From positions 2,790,001-2,854,000 of the forward strand of contig NZ_AP019632.1 in NCBI RefSeq assembly GCF_007035645.1: a stretch of 64,000 nucleotides of DNA, given 5' to 3'. Below the pieces are notes generated by a model. That model saw nothing but the letters and a program-made list of their open reading frames with translations. It made no database searches and was not told where the DNA came from. Position numbers and translations under genes: made by a program. This DNA is from Enterobacter asburiae (GTDB lineage Bacteria > Pseudomonadota > Gammaproteobacteria > Enterobacterales > Enterobacteriaceae). Below are positions 12,298 to 22,558 of this stretch, one piece after another; within the stretch, counting starts at the first letter, position 1, and every line of letters begins with the position of its first letter.

Positions 12298-15200
12298 ATG
12301 AAAAGAATGTTAATCAACGCAACTCAGCAAGAAGAGTTGCGTGTCGCCCTTGTGGATGGGCAGCGCCTGTACGATCTGGATATCGAAAGTCCTGGACACG
12401 AACAGAAAAAAGCGAACATTTACAAAGGTAAAATCACCCGCATTGAACCAAGCCTTGAAGCTGCATTTGTCGATTACGGTGCTGAGCGTCATGGTTTCCT
12501 CCCTCTGAAAGAAATCGCCCGCGAATATTTCCCCGCAAACTACAACGCCCATGGCCGCCCAAACATCAAAGATGTTCTGCGTGAAGGTCAGGAAGTTATC
12601 GTTCAGATTGATAAAGAAGAGCGTGGCAACAAAGGTGCCGCACTGACCACCTTTATCAGCCTGGCAGGGAGCTATCTGGTTCTGATGCCTAACAACCCGC
12701 GTGCGGGTGGCATCTCTCGCCGTATCGAAGGTGATGACCGTACCGAGCTGAAAGAAGCGCTGGCAAGCCTCGAACTGCCTGATGGCATGGGGCTTATCGT
12801 GCGTACCGCAGGCGTTGGCAAATCAGCCGAAGCGCTGCAGTGGGACTTGAGCTTCCGTCTGAAGCACTGGGAAGCCATTCAGAAAGCAGCCGAAAGCCGC
12901 CCTGCTCCGTTCCTGATCCACCAGGAAAGCAACGTTATTGTGCGTGCCTTCCGTGATTATCTGCGTCAGGACATCGGTGAGATTCTGATCGATAACCCAA
13001 AAGTGCTTGAGCTGGCGCGCCAGCACATCGCCGCGCTGGGTCGTCCGGATTTCACAAGCAAAATTAAACTGTACACCGGTGAAATCCCGCTGTTCAGCCA
13101 CTATCAGATCGAATCCCAGATTGAGTCCGCCTTCCAGCGTGAAGTGCGTCTGCCATCCGGCGGTTCTATCGTTATCGATACCACTGAAGCGCTGACCGCT
13201 ATCGACATCAACTCCGCGCGTGCAACGCGCGGTGGCGATATCGAAGAGACCGCCTACAACACTAACCTCGAAGCCGCTGATGAAATCGCCCGCCAGCTCC
13301 GCCTGCGCGACCTGGGTGGTCTGATTGTTATCGACTTCATCGACATGACCCCGGTACGCCACCAGCGTGCGGTTGAAAACCGTCTGCGCGAAGCGGTGCG
13401 TCAGGACAGGGCGCGTATCCAGATTAGCCATATTTCACGCTTTGGCCTGCTGGAGATGTCCCGTCAGCGTCTGAGCCCGTCTCTCGGCGAGTCCAGCCAT
13501 CACGTTTGTCCGCGCTGCTCCGGCACCGGTACCGTGCGTGATAACGAATCGCTGTCCCTCTCCATTCTGCGTCTGATTGAAGAAGAAGCGCTGAAAGAGA
13601 ACACCAAAGAGGTTCACGCCATTGTGCCGGTGCCCGTTGCCTCTTACCTGCTTAACGAAAAACGTGCAGCGGTAAGTGCGATTGAAGCGCGTCAGGGTGG
13701 CGTTCGCTGCATCATCGTGCCAAACGACCAGATGCAGACCCCACACTATCACGTGCTGCGCGTGCGTAAGGGCGAAGAGACGACCACCCTCAGCTACCTG
13801 CTGCCGAAGCTGCATGAAGAAGAGATGTCTCTGCCTTCCGATGAAGAGCCAGCCGAGCGCAAACTGCCAGAGCAGCCTGCGTTAGCGACCTTCATCATGC
13901 CTGAAGCACCACCGGAAGCAGCCCTGGAAAAACCTGCGGCCAAACCTGCAGCGCAGAAACCAGAAGCCGCGGTAGCGAAAGCCCAGCCGGCACACCCGGG
14001 TCTGCTGAGCCGCTTCTTTGGCGCGCTGAAGAAGATGTTTGCTGAAGAAGAAGTTCAGCCAGAGCAGCCGAAAGAAGAGCCAAAAGCAGCCAAGCCAGAG
14101 CGTCAGCAGGATCGCCGTAAGCGTCAGAACAACCGCCGCGATCGTAATGACCGCAGCGATCGCAATGACCGCAGCGAGCGTCGTGATAACCGTGACAACC
14201 GCTCTGAGAATGGCGAAGGCCGTGAGCAACGCGAAGACAACCGTCGCAACCGTCGCGAGAAACAACAGCCGAATGTTGAAGATCGCGAAATTCGCCAGCA
14301 GGCGGGCGATGAGTCTGAGAAGAGCAAACAGCGTGACGACCAGCAGCCGCGCCGTGAACGCAGCCGTCGCCGTAACGACGAGAAGCGTCAGGCACAGCAG
14401 GAAGTCAAAAACCTGAACCGCGAAGAGCCTGTTGAACAGCAGGACGGCGAGCAGGAAGAACGTACTCAGGTTATGCCGCGTCGTAAGCAGCGCCAGCTTT
14501 CTCAGAAAGTTCGCTTCGCCTCTGAAGCAACCGAAGAGTCAGGCGCTATCGCGGTTGAAACCAGCGAGAGCACAACCGGCACACAGCTGGCGAAAGTTGA
14601 CCTGCCAGCGGTCGTTGAAAACAACGTTGAGCAGGATGATAACGGTGAAAACCGTGATAACGCCGGTATGCCGCGCCGTTCACGTCGTTCTCCACGTCAT
14701 CTGCGCGTCAGCGGCCAGCGCCGTCGTCGCTATCGTGACGAGCGTTACCCGACTCAGTCGCCAATGCCGCTGACCATTGCCTGTGCTTCACCAGAAATGG
14801 CCTCCGGCAAAGTCTGGATCCGCTACCCGGTTGCTCGCCCGGAGCAGGTTGTTGAAGAACAGCCTGTAACCGAAGAGGTGATTGCACCAGCAGCCACGGT
14901 AGAAGCTGTCGTGACTGAAGCGGCAACCGTGGTTGAACCTGAGGTTGTTGAACCTGAGGTTGTTGAAGCTGAAGCACCTCACGCAGTGGAAGTTGAAACC
15001 ACCCATCCAGAAGTGATTGCCGCGCCGGTTGATGCCGCACCGCAGCTTATCGCCGAAGAAGATGCCGTGGTGGCTGAGGAAGTCGCTGAAGAGGCTGAAC
15101 CTGTAGCCGCAGTGGAAGACACCGCAGAAACCCTCGTTGAAACCACCACTGAAGAAGTCGTTCAGGACGTTGAGATTCAGGTTGAACCGGTTGTCGAAGA

Positions 15201-15432
15201 AGCGAAAGCGCCTGAGGTGAAACCTGAGCCGGTTGTTTCTGCACCAGCCGCAGCCCACGTGGCGACAGCACCAATGACGCGCGCCCCGGCACCGGATTAC
15301 GTGCCTGAAGCCCCGCGTCACAGCGACTGGGTACGCCCGGCATTCAGCTTCGACGGTAAAGGCGCTGCAGGCGGCCACAGTGCAACGCATCAGGCAACTG
15401 CACCGGCGACGCGTCCGCAGTCTGTCGAATAA
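12298..15432 (+). CDS. rne: Ribonuclease E
   Basis: 1044 residues; E. coli has 1061. It is the endonuclease and scaffold of the RNA degradosome on the inner membrane. The N-terminal half has the S1 domain (about 39-119), the DNase-I-like catalytic part with [11 protein letters not shown] and VIDFIDM, and the zinc-link cysteines C404 and C407 in CPRCSG. After residue 530 it is disordered. The membrane-targeting amphipathic helix is [17 protein letters not shown] (near 573), followed by an Arg/Asp/Asn-rich RNA-binding stretch (18-bp DNA repeats at 14142-14177), a Val/Glu/Pro-rich tract and the C-terminal PNPase-binding tail [13 protein letters not shown]. Confidence 0.97.
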   Translation: MKRMLINATQQEELRVALVDGQRLYDLDIESPGHEQKKANIYKGKITRIEPSLEAAFVDYGAERHGFLPLKEIAREYFPANYNAHGRPNIKDVLREGQEVIVQIDKEERGNKGAALTTFISLAGSYLVLMPNNPRAGGISRRIEGDDRTELKEALASLELPDGMGLIVRTAGVGKSAEALQWDLSFRLKHWEAIQKAAESRPAPFLIHQESNVIVRAFRDYLRQDIGEILIDNPKVLELARQHIAALGRPDFTSKIKLYTGEIPLFSHYQIESQIESAFQREVRLPSGGSIVIDTTEALTAIDINSARATRGGDIEETAYNTNLEAADEIARQLRLRDLGGLIVIDFIDMTPVRHQRAVENRLREAVRQDRARIQISHISRFGLLEMSRQRLSPSLGESSHHVCPRCSGTGTVRDNESLSLSILRLIEEEALKENTKEVHAIVPVPVASYLLNEKRAAVSAIEARQGGVRCIIVPNDQMQTPHYHVLRVRKGEETTTLSYLLPKLHEEEMSLPSDEEPAERKLPEQPALATFIMPEAPPEAALEKPAAKPAAQKPEAAVAKAQPAHPGLLSRFFGALKKMFAEEEVQPEQPKEEPKAAKPERQQDRRKRQNNRRDRNDRSDRNDRSERRDNRDNRSENGEGREQREDNRRNRREKQQPNVEDREIRQQAGDESEKSKQRDDQQPRRERSRRRNDEKRQAQQEVKNLNREEPVEQQDGEQEERTQVMPRRKQRQLSQKVRFASEATEESGAIAVETSESTTGTQLAKVDLPAVVENNVEQDDNGENRDNAGMPRRSRRSPRHLRVSGQRRRRYRDERYPTQSPMPLTIACASPEMASGKVWIRYPVARPEQVVEEQPVTEEVIAPAATVEAVVTEAATVVEPEVVEPEVVEAEAPHAVEVETTHPEVIAAPVDAAPQLIAEEDAVVAEEVAEEAEPVAAVEDTAETLVETTTEEVVQDVEIQVEPVVEEAKAPEVKPEPVVSAPAAAHVATAPMTRAPAPDYVPEAPRHSDWVRPAFSFDGKGAAGGHSATHQATAPATRPQSVE
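14932..14970 (+). repeat. 15-bp coding tandem repeat in rne
   Basis: The unit GTTGAACCTGAGGTT occurs twice exactly and then degenerates, encoding [15 protein letters not shown] in the disordered tail of RNase E. Slippage here would change the linker length without a frameshift. Confidence 0.85.
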
Positions 15433-15445
15433 CGACGCTGAAAGT

Positions 15446-15475
15446 AAAAAGCCGACCTTCGGGTCGGCTTTTTTT
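15446..15475. terminator. Bidirectional terminator between rne and the LysR gene
   Basis: AAAAAGCCGACC-TTCG-GGTCGGCTTTTTTT is a perfect 7-bp stem with a stable UUCG loop, A-run before and T-run after. It can terminate rne on the plus strand and the convergent LysR gene, which ends at 15474, on the minus strand. Confidence 0.92.
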
Positions 15476-16412
15476 ATGGCTGCTGCACGGGCTTTCTCAT
15501 CCCGGTGACCTCCGGCATGACCTGGCGCATCAACTCCAGAAAACGCCGCAAGCGTGCCGGATAATAGCGGGACCAGGGGTAAACAAGATGCACCGGTAAC
15601 GCCGCTGGCTGCCACTCTGGCAGCAAATGCACCAGCCGCCCTTCCCGAATATCATCCTGTACCGTCCAGCTGGATACCACCGCCACGCCAAGCCCGGTGA
15701 GCGCCGTGTTGCGTGCGACATACAGGCTGTCGGTGCTTAGCCGTGGCGTAATAACAATCCGCGCGGTGGCGGGTGATGCATCGTGAAAAAGCTCCACATG
15801 GCGCTGGTAGAAAGAGCTGATCGCTATCCAGGGAAACTGCTGCAAATCCTCCGGCGTGGTAACCGTCGGAAAACGGGCCAGCAGTGCCGGTGAAGCCACC
15901 ACCGAGCGCGGCACTTCGGCCAGCAGCACGGACACGGTCGCCGGATCGACTTCCACGCCCACCCGAATCGCACAGTCAAGGTTGTCGCCGAGGAAGTCCG
16001 CTGACCGATCGTTGAGCATCCACTCAATGGAAAGCTGCGGATAGCGTTGCAAAAACTCGGTTACGGGTTTCAGAAGCTGGTCCTGACCAAACGCGTGAGG
16101 AGCGCGCACCCGCAGCACGCCTACCGGCTCATCTTCCGTCTGCCCCACCTCATCTTCCAGCGCCAGCCAGCTGTCAATCACCCGACGGGCGTGCTGATAG
16201 CAGCGCTCGCCGTCATCCGTCAGCCGCGTCGTGTGGGTGGTGCGCAACATCAGGCGCACGCCCAGCATGGTCTCAAGCGACTGTAACCGTCTGCTTACCG
16301 TGGCCTGGGTAGTGGCCAGCTGCCGCGCCGCCGCTGAGAGGGAGCCCGCCTCCACAATACGAACAAACGTCCGCATTAACTCCACCCTGTCTATACGCTC
16401 AGCTCTTTTCAT
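15474..16412 (-). CDS. LysR-family transcriptional regulator
   Basis: 312 residues from the ATG at 16412; an upstream ATG at 16454 would put the 21-bp palindrome inside the gene and is less likely. The N-terminal winged helix is the standard LysR DNA-binding domain (MRTFVRIVEAGSLSAAARQ, then TQATVSRRLQSLE), followed by a substrate-binding domain. It is divergent from the MFS gene at 16522, and the 21-bp dyad in the gap is its probable operator. The pair is likely an effector-controlled exporter switch; the ligand is unknown. This pair lies between rne and flgL, which are neighbours in E. coli. Confidence 0.85.
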   Translation of the reverse strand: MKRAERIDRVELMRTFVRIVEAGSLSAAARQLATTQATVSRRLQSLETMLGVRLMLRTTHTTRLTDDGERCYQHARRVIDSWLALEDEVGQTEDEPVGVLRVRAPHAFGQDQLLKPVTEFLQRYPQLSIEWMLNDRSADFLGDNLDCAIRVGVEVDPATVSVLLAEVPRSVVASPALLARFPTVTTPEDLQQFPWIAISSFYQRHVELFHDASPATARIVITPRLSTDSLYVARNTALTGLGVAVVSSWTVQDDIREGRLVHLLPEWQPAALPVHLVYPWSRYYPARLRRFLELMRQVMPEVTGMRKPVQQP

Positions 16413-16422
16413 CGCATTTTCA

Positions 16423-16443
16423 CTTATACGTTCAACGTATAAG
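16423..16443. promoter_or_regulatory. 21-bp perfect palindrome, probable LysR operator
   Basis: CTTATACGTT-C-AACGTATAAG, 10-bp arms around one base. The core T-N11-A (T16427, A16439) is the classic LysR box. It lies 10 bases upstream of the LysR start and about 80 bases before the MFS start, so a dimer bound here could control both genes. Confidence 0.75.
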
Positions 16444-16521
16444 CGTTTTACCACCGGGCCCGCTACCGTCGCAAGGCGTACTGATAAAAAATAGCCTCAC
16501 ACGACGAATGAGGAACATCTT

Positions 16522-17736
16522 ATGAACACAACAACCGCCGCCCATGCGGTGAGCCGCTGGGTAATCTTAATGCTGGCGATCGGTGCAGGTTTCAGCGTGG
16601 CATCTATCTATTATGCCCAGCCTCTGCTGCCGCTGATGGGCGCAGACCTTCACCTGAGTATCGAAGGAATGGGCCTGGTGCCGACGCTCACCCAGGCGGG
16701 ATATGCCCTGGGGATCCTGTTCCTGCTCCCGCTCGGCGATCGCCACGACCGCAGGACGTTAATCCTGATAAAAAGTGCGGCGCTGGCGCTGTTTCTTCTC
16801 GGCTGTAGCCTGACCGGGCAGATCCACTCTCTGCTGCTGGCCAGCCTGCTCATCGGCATGGCCGCCACCATGGCACAGGATATTGTCCCTGCCGCAGCCA
16901 TCCTTGCGCCGGAAGGTAAACAGGGGAAAACCGTGGGTACGGTAATGACCGGGCTGCTGATGGGTATCTTATTATCCAGAACCGTGAGCGGCGTGGTGGG
17001 CGAAGCGTTTGGCTGGCGCGTCATGTACCAGCTGGCGGCCGCGAGCATTGCGTTCGTCGGGGTGATGATGTGGTTTGTGCTTCCCCGTTTTGCCATTCAC
17101 TCCACGCTGAGCTACCCCGCGCTGATGCGCTCAATGGAGCATCTGTGGCGTCGCTATCCGGCGCTGCGCCGTGCGGCGCTGGCTCAGGGCTTCCTGTCGA
17201 TTGCCTTCAGCGCCTTCTGGTCTACGCTTGCGGTCATGCTGCTGGAACGCTATCACCTGGGTAGCGCTGTAGCGGGTGGTTTTGGTATTGCAGGTGCCGC
17301 CGGTGCGTTAGCTGCCCCGCTGGCAGGGGGTCTGGCGGACAAACTGGGCGCAGGAAAAGTCACGCAGCTTGGTGCCGCTCTTGTGACCGTCTCATTCGCC
17401 CTGATGTTCCTGATGCCCGCGCTGGGCGTTCATGGACAGCTGATTCTGATCGCCATCTCCGCCGTCGGGTTCGACCTGGGGCTGCAGTCCAGCCTGGTCG
17501 CTCACCAGAACCTGGTATACAGCCTTGAACCGCAGGCGCGCGGCCGTCTCAACGCCCTGCTCTTTACGGTGGTCTTTATCGGGATGGCGCTGGGTTCCGC
17601 GTTAGGCAGCAATATCTACTCGCTGGCCGGCTGGACGGGCGTGGTCGCGCTGGCGACGGTCTGTGGCGTCATTGCGCTGGCAATCCGTCTGATAGAAAGC
17701 GCACGAGTCACCTCCGCATCAGCAGAAGTTGCATAA
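16522..17736 (+). CDS. MFS transporter, drug/metabolite efflux type
   Basis: 404 residues with 12 predicted membrane segments. The loop 2-3 motif LGDRHDRRTLI is the MFS motif A (G-x-L-x-D-R-x-x-R-R variant). An early YYAQPLLP resembles the arabinose-efflux/YdhP-like permease group. It is preceded by GAGGAACATCTT at good spacing and divergent from the LysR gene. Substrate unknown; a proton-coupled exporter is the family expectation. Confidence 0.82.
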   Translation: MNTTTAAHAVSRWVILMLAIGAGFSVASIYYAQPLLPLMGADLHLSIEGMGLVPTLTQAGYALGILFLLPLGDRHDRRTLILIKSAALALFLLGCSLTGQIHSLLLASLLIGMAATMAQDIVPAAAILAPEGKQGKTVGTVMTGLLMGILLSRTVSGVVGEAFGWRVMYQLAAASIAFVGVMMWFVLPRFAIHSTLSYPALMRSMEHLWRRYPALRRAALAQGFLSIAFSAFWSTLAVMLLERYHLGSAVAGGFGIAGAAGALAAPLAGGLADKLGAGKVTQLGAALVTVSFALMFLMPALGVHGQLILIAISAVGFDLGLQSSLVAHQNLVYSLEPQARGRLNALLFTVVFIGMALGSALGSNIYSLAGWTGVVALATVCGVIALAIRLIESARVTSASAEVA

Positions 17737-17766
17737 AAAAAATGCCCAATCCAGACGGATTGGGCA
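17735..17766 (-). terminator. Terminator of the flgKL transcript
   Basis: The stem TGCCCAATCC/GGATTGGGCA (10 bp, 4-base loop) is followed on the minus strand by eight T residues. It lies 46 bases after the flgL stop and touches the stop of the convergent MFS gene. Confidence 0.9.
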
Positions 17767-17811
17767 GTAAAACATGCCCAGTTTCAAGACATGTTCCAAG
17801 AGGTCAAGATG

Positions 17812-18765
17812 TTATTTGTTCAGCTGGAACAGAGACATGCCCTGCATATCGCTAAACGCTTTATAAGACGCCTGCAAGGCCGCCTGCTGCATGGTGTAAG
17901 AGGAAATCGCTTCGTTCCAGTCAACATCCACCAGGTCACTCATCTGCTTGGTCTGACCCAGCGCGCGGTCATCACCCAGCGTGTCGAGTTTTTCCAGCTC
18001 GTTCATCTTGGTTCCCACATCCGCAACGACCGTCAGGACATTGTTCTGGGAGTTTTTGATGCCGATTTGCGCATTGGCAATCACCTGGCTTTGCGCCGTT
18101 GCGGCAGCCGGATCGTTCTCAATCGGTGTCTTCAGCGAGGCAATAGCAGAATCCAGGATTTTGAACATGTTGGTCTGGCCATATCCACCGCCCGGCAGCT
18201 GTTCCGCATTACTGGTAATGCTTTCGAAAATTTGCTGGCCGGTATGGCTGATGGTCATATTTCGCGCCGTATCAACCTGCTGCGTGATGGCCTCAGCGCC
18301 GCCGTTGTAATCCCCGGTCGCGGCATCAAACGGTGCGCTCTCGGTTTTGTATCCCGCAAAGATAAAGCGACCATTACCATCCGTCGTGTTAGCCAGGTTC
18401 ATCAGCTGATCGCGGATCCCCTGAATATCGGTCGCCAGAGAAAGACGGTCGTCATCGCTTAATGTGCCGTTTGACGCATAAACGAGCTTCTCGCGCACGC
18501 TTGAGATCGCGGTGTTGACCTGGGTTAACACGTTATCTTCCAGCGAGACCTTCTGCGTTGCAAAGGTACGCGCGAGCGCAAACTGGCTGTTTTGCGACTG
18601 AGACTGTGACAGAACGATGGCCTGCGACGCGGCGATAGGATCGTCCGAAGGACGATTGACGCGCTTGCCGGTGGACATCTGCTCACCGTAGCTCAGCCAT
18701 CTGCTCTGGGAATCGGTGATCCCACGCATGTTCTGCTCGTACATCATCTGGGTGCTAATACGCAT
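17812..18765 (-). CDS. flgL: Flagellar hook-filament junction protein 2 (HAP3)
   Basis: 317 residues. Export-type N-terminus MRISTQMMYEQNMRGI and a C-terminal heptad helix of the flagellin/HAP family. It forms the layer joining FlgK to the filament. It lies 14 bases after flgK and shares its sigma-28 promoter. Confidence 0.96.
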   Translation of the reverse strand: MRISTQMMYEQNMRGITDSQSRWLSYGEQMSTGKRVNRPSDDPIAASQAIVLSQSQSQNSQFALARTFATQKVSLEDNVLTQVNTAISSVREKLVYASNGTLSDDDRLSLATDIQGIRDQLMNLANTTDGNGRFIFAGYKTESAPFDAATGDYNGGAEAITQQVDTARNMTISHTGQQIFESITSNAEQLPGGGYGQTNMFKILDSAIASLKTPIENDPAAATAQSQVIANAQIGIKNSQNNVLTVVADVGTKMNELEKLDTLGDDRALGQTKQMSDLVDVDWNEAISSYTMQQAALQASYKAFSDMQGMSLFQLNK

Positions 18766-18779
18766 TGTTCACCTCAACC

Positions 18780-20420
18780 TTAACGAATGTTGATAATTGC
18801 ATCGAAGAGCGTACTGGCAGTTTGTAGCACCTGGGCATTGGCCAGGTAATACTGCTGATAACGCTGCAAATTGCCATACTCTTCGTCGAGATTTACCCCA
18901 GAGATGGTCTGCTGCTGCTTGATTAACTGCGTTTCCACGTTGGCTTTCGTCTGGCTGCTCACCTTCAGTGACGCCGTTGAGCTACCGACGGTACTGACGA
19001 GAGAGGCATACGCATCGTTGAAGGTTTTATTTCCACCCACCACTTTGCCGTTTTGCAGATCGAGCAGTTTCTGGCCGTTACGGTTGTCACTTTCGCCGCC
19101 GTTCTGCACAGATGCCATCGCCAGTTTGGACTCGTCGCTGATCGCGAGATCCATGTTCATGATGACGTTGGAAACAGGCTTCACGGTAAAGCTGTCTTTG
19201 GTATTTGCCGTGCCGCTCACGTTGACGTTAAGGCCATCAAACGACAGATTGCCGCTGGCATCCGGGCTCATCGTAAAGCTGGTTTTGTCTGACGTGCGGG
19301 TGATCGTCCAGTCAGTGCCGTTAAACTGCAGCTTATAGTCTGTCGCCTGGACCTGTTTGCTGTCCGCCACAGAAGCCGTAACAACGGCAGAGCCGCCGTT
19401 CTTGCTGTTGGACAGGACCGCCGGAGAACCGAAGTTGAACAGCTTACCGCCCGCATCACCGTTCGCATCAAAACCGGCTTCATGCTGCGTGTTCATCGCG
19501 TCGGCAAAGGCCAGCGCCATCTGGTTCAGGCTGTTACGGGCTTTATCCAGATCTTCAGCACGAAATGTCAGTAAACCGCCTAAAGAACCGGTGGTGATAA
19601 ATTTCTCGGGGATCTCAATATTACCCGCCACGTCATCGACGTAGGCGATAGTCGTACGAGCCGGATCGGCGCTGGACTTCACGGCCGCCAGCTGGCTGGC
19701 TTTGCTGCCCTGCACCAGGCTGTAACCGTTGCCGAGAGAGATATTAAACGTGCCGCTATCTTGCACGGAGACTTCCACGCCCACGATTTTGTTCAGTTCA
19801 GTCACGAGCTGATCGCGCTGGTCGAGCAGATCGTTAGGCGATGCGCCCGCACCGACGCCGGTCAGACGGGAGATCTGATCGTTCAGGTTCGCAATCTGTT
19901 TGGCATAGTTGTTGATCTGAGACACGCTGGTCCCAATCGCGGTATTGACCTGCGTGTCCTGGTCACGCAGATACTGATCGTTGGTTTTGAACTGATTGAC
20001 CAGACCGCCCGCTTTACCCAGCACCGTCTGACGTGCTGCCGGGTCTTCCGCGTTGCTCACCAGGGTTTGCAGGCTTTTGAAGAAGTCCTGTAGGGTGGTG
20101 GAGAGCGAATTGGTGGTATCGGAGAGCACATCGTCAATTTTTGACATCTGCTGATAGCGCGTCGTCAGACCGCTGCTCTGCGTCTGCGCGGCGCGCAGCT
20201 GGTTGGTGATGAAGGCGTCATACTCACGCTGGACACCGGAGACATAAACCCCGTTACCCACCCAGCCACCGCCGGTCAGCGTGCTGTTAGATGCACCCAG
20301 CACCGTGGTCTGGCGGGTGTAACCTGCCACATTATAGCTTGAAATATTATTACTGACGGTATTGAGTGCCGACTGCGCGGCACTGAGGCCACTCATGGCG
20401 CTGTTAATCAAACTGGACAT
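18780..20420 (-). CDS. flgK: Flagellar hook-filament junction protein 1 (HAP1)
   Basis: 546 residues. N-terminus MSSLINSAMSGLSAAQSALN and the C-terminal coiled-coil segment are characteristic of HAP1, which caps the hook and seats FlgL. FlgN is its export chaperone. I chose the ATG at 20420 after an AAGGAACC site; the open frame begins 9 codons earlier. It has its own sigma-28 promoter in the flgJ-flgK gap, as well as read-through from flgB. Confidence 0.96.
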   Translation of the reverse strand: MSSLINSAMSGLSAAQSALNTVSNNISSYNVAGYTRQTTVLGASNSTLTGGGWVGNGVYVSGVQREYDAFITNQLRAAQTQSSGLTTRYQQMSKIDDVLSDTTNSLSTTLQDFFKSLQTLVSNAEDPAARQTVLGKAGGLVNQFKTNDQYLRDQDTQVNTAIGTSVSQINNYAKQIANLNDQISRLTGVGAGASPNDLLDQRDQLVTELNKIVGVEVSVQDSGTFNISLGNGYSLVQGSKASQLAAVKSSADPARTTIAYVDDVAGNIEIPEKFITTGSLGGLLTFRAEDLDKARNSLNQMALAFADAMNTQHEAGFDANGDAGGKLFNFGSPAVLSNSKNGGSAVVTASVADSKQVQATDYKLQFNGTDWTITRTSDKTSFTMSPDASGNLSFDGLNVNVSGTANTKDSFTVKPVSNVIMNMDLAISDESKLAMASVQNGGESDNRNGQKLLDLQNGKVVGGNKTFNDAYASLVSTVGSSTASLKVSSQTKANVETQLIKQQQTISGVNLDEEYGNLQRYQQYYLANAQVLQTASTLFDAIINIR

Positions 20421-20462
20421 GGGGGTTCCTTTTATACGTTCAGACACGAGTCCTGATGAAGG

Positions 20463-20489
20463 TTATCGGCAACCTCCACCGGGACTTGA
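20463..20489 (-). promoter_or_regulatory. Sigma-28 (FliA) promoter for flgKL
   Basis: Minus strand TCAA, 15 bases, then GCCGATAA. The -10 is perfect and the spacing matches the FliA consensus; the -35 TCAAG variant is also that of E. coli flgK. The promoter sits 43 bases upstream of the flgK ATG. Confidence 0.9.
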
Positions 20490-20495
20490 GAACTT

Positions 20496-21449
20496 TCAGA
20501 ACAGATTTTCAATATCTGTGCTATAGGCTTTGCTGACCTTCTCGCCCATGGATTTCAGCTGCTGGATCATGCTGGTGAGCTTGCGCGCATAGTTCGGGTC
20601 GGTCGCGTAGCCCGCGTTTTGTAAGGCCTGAGCGCCCTGCTCCGCCGTCGCCGCCTGCGTAACGGCGGTATAACGCGGATTGCGGCTCAGCAGGCCAACG
20701 TAGTCGGACAATGCTTCCAGGTAGGAGCTGTAGACGCGGAATTTTGCTTTGACCTTCACCGCCGCACCGTTCTCGTATTCGGTGGTCGTGATCTCCGTTG
20801 TTGGCCCCTTCCAGCTGGAGGTGGCCTTCACGCCGAAGATGTTGAAGCTCGGATCGCCGTTTTCCTTGCGGATCTGACGCTGACCCCAGCCCGACTCCAG
20901 CGCGGCCTGCGCCAGAATCAGGTGATGCGGCACGCCGCTCTGTTCGCTGGCAAGGCGCGCGGGCAGAGAAAGCTGCGCCAGGAAGTCTTTGCTGTCACCG
21001 GAGAGCGGCTCATCGCCGCTGCCCGTGGCTTTTGGCATCGCTTTACGCACCATTTGCGTCAGAGCCTGGTTCTGATAACTGGTCACCGTTTCCAGGTCGA
21101 ATTTCATCGGCACCTGCTGCGTCTGTTCCTGAGGCTGAATGCCCTGCGCGGCTTCGGTCTGTTTCACAATCATGTCAGCCAGACCGAGGCCTTTACCGGC
21201 GGTCATCTGCTGCGCAATCTGCTGGTCATACATGCTGGTGTAGAGACGCGTTGAATCACTGCTGAACATCCCGTCTTTCGGCAGGGTTTCGCGCATGCTT
21301 TTCAGCATCATCTGTACAAACATCCCTTCCACCTGGCGGGCGACCGGGCGGATGTTCGCCGCCGGGTCTTTGCCTGCTTTGGTTTTCAGTTCGTTGAGCG
21401 ACTGGGCGTCCCAGGCTGCACTGGTCAACAGTTTGCTATCGGTCAGCAT
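20496..21449 (-). CDS. flgJ: Flagellar rod assembly protein / peptidoglycan hydrolase FlgJ
   Basis: 317 residues in two parts. The N-terminal rod-capping domain (about 1-150) is followed by a glucosaminidase domain with the catalytic Glu in LAQAALESGWGQ. It lets the rod cross the murein layer. Start and flgI stop overlap by one base (TAATG), so translation is coupled. Confidence 0.95.
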   Translation of the reverse strand: MLTDSKLLTSAAWDAQSLNELKTKAGKDPAANIRPVARQVEGMFVQMMLKSMRETLPKDGMFSSDSTRLYTSMYDQQIAQQMTAGKGLGLADMIVKQTEAAQGIQPQEQTQQVPMKFDLETVTSYQNQALTQMVRKAMPKATGSGDEPLSGDSKDFLAQLSLPARLASEQSGVPHHLILAQAALESGWGQRQIRKENGDPSFNIFGVKATSSWKGPTTEITTTEYENGAAVKVKAKFRVYSSYLEALSDYVGLLSRNPRYTAVTQAATAEQGAQALQNAGYATDPNYARKLTSMIQQLKSMGEKVSKAYSTDIENLF

Positions 21450-22546
21450 TAGATGATTTCCAGTTTGGCGCGCAGGCAGCCCGCGCTTTGCATGGATTGC
21501 AGGATGGACATCAGATCCATCGGCGTTGCGCCCAGGGCGTTCAGGGCGCGCACCACGCTGTTCAGGTTGGCGCTGGAGCGAACGCTCTGCAGCGACCCGC
21601 CGCTCTGACGCATATCAATCTGCGTTTGCGGCGTCACCACCGTCTGACCGCCACCAAATGGCGTATTCGGCTGGCTCACGTTCGCGGAGCGGTTTACCGT
21701 CACGGAGAGGTTACCCTGCGCCACGGCACAGCTGTCCAGCGACACTTCCCGGTTCATCACCACCGAGCCGGTACGGGAGTTGATGATCACTTTCGCATCC
21801 TGGACCGGAACGTTAACTTCCATATTCTGGATATCCGCCAGCATGCGCACCTGGTTGCTGCTGCCGGTGGAGGTGCGGATCTGCACGGTGCGCGCATCGA
21901 GTGCCGTTGCATTACCGTAGCCGCGGCTGCGGTTGATGGTATCGGCAATTTGCTGCGCCATGGTGAAGTCTTCATTATTGAGCTGCAGGTTGATGGTGTT
22001 GCCCGCGCCAAACTGGGTCGGCAGTTCACGCTCAATGATCGCACCGTTGGTGATACGTCCACCGTTCAGCTGGTTCACCTGCACGCTGCTTCCGCCTGCG
22101 GATGCCCCCGCACCGCCAACCAGAATGTTCCCCTGCGCCAGCGCATAGACCTGGCTGTCAACGCCTTTCAGCGGGGTCATCAGCAGCGTACCGCCGCGCA
22201 GGCTTTTGGCGTTACCCATTGAGGAGACCACCACATCAATGGTCTGCCCCTGACGCGCAAACGCCGGGTAGGACGCAGTGACCATTACCGCGGCCACGTT
22301 TTTCAGCTGCATGTTGGTTCCCGCCGGCACGGTAATGCCGAGCTGGGAAAGCATGTTGTTCAGGCTTTGGGTGGTGAACGGCGTCTGGGTCGTCTGGTCA
22401 CCGGTACCATCCAGACCGACCACCAGGCCATAGCCAATCAGGGAGTTTTCACGAACGCCCTGAACGCTGGTGAGGTCGCGAATACGGTCAGCCTGGGCAA
22501 ACGTTGCCACCAGCGCGAGCGCCACGGCGAAGATCGATTTAAACAT
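21449..22546 (-). CDS. flgI: Flagellar P-ring protein
   Basis: 365 residues. A Sec signal peptide ([19 protein letters not shown]) precedes the mature [13 protein letters not shown]. It builds the P ring in the peptidoglycan with the help of FlgA. It is 12 bases after flgH and overlaps flgJ by one base. Confidence 0.97.
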   Translation of the reverse strand: MFKSIFAVALALVATFAQADRIRDLTSVQGVRENSLIGYGLVVGLDGTGDQTTQTPFTTQSLNNMLSQLGITVPAGTNMQLKNVAAVMVTASYPAFARQGQTIDVVVSSMGNAKSLRGGTLLMTPLKGVDSQVYALAQGNILVGGAGASAGGSSVQVNQLNGGRITNGAIIERELPTQFGAGNTINLQLNNEDFTMAQQIADTINRSRGYGNATALDARTVQIRTSTGSSNQVRMLADIQNMEVNVPVQDAKVIINSRTGSVVMNREVSLDSCAVAQGNLSVTVNRSANVSQPNTPFGGGQTVVTPQTQIDMRQSGGSLQSVRSSANLNSVVRALNALGATPMDLMSILQSMQSAGCLRAKLEII

Positions 22547-22558
22547 GGGTCACCTCGC

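Noticed and set aside
13882..14395. Overlapping minus-strand frames in the rne 3' half
   Set aside because: Low-complexity mirror of the Arg/Glu-rich tail of RNase E.
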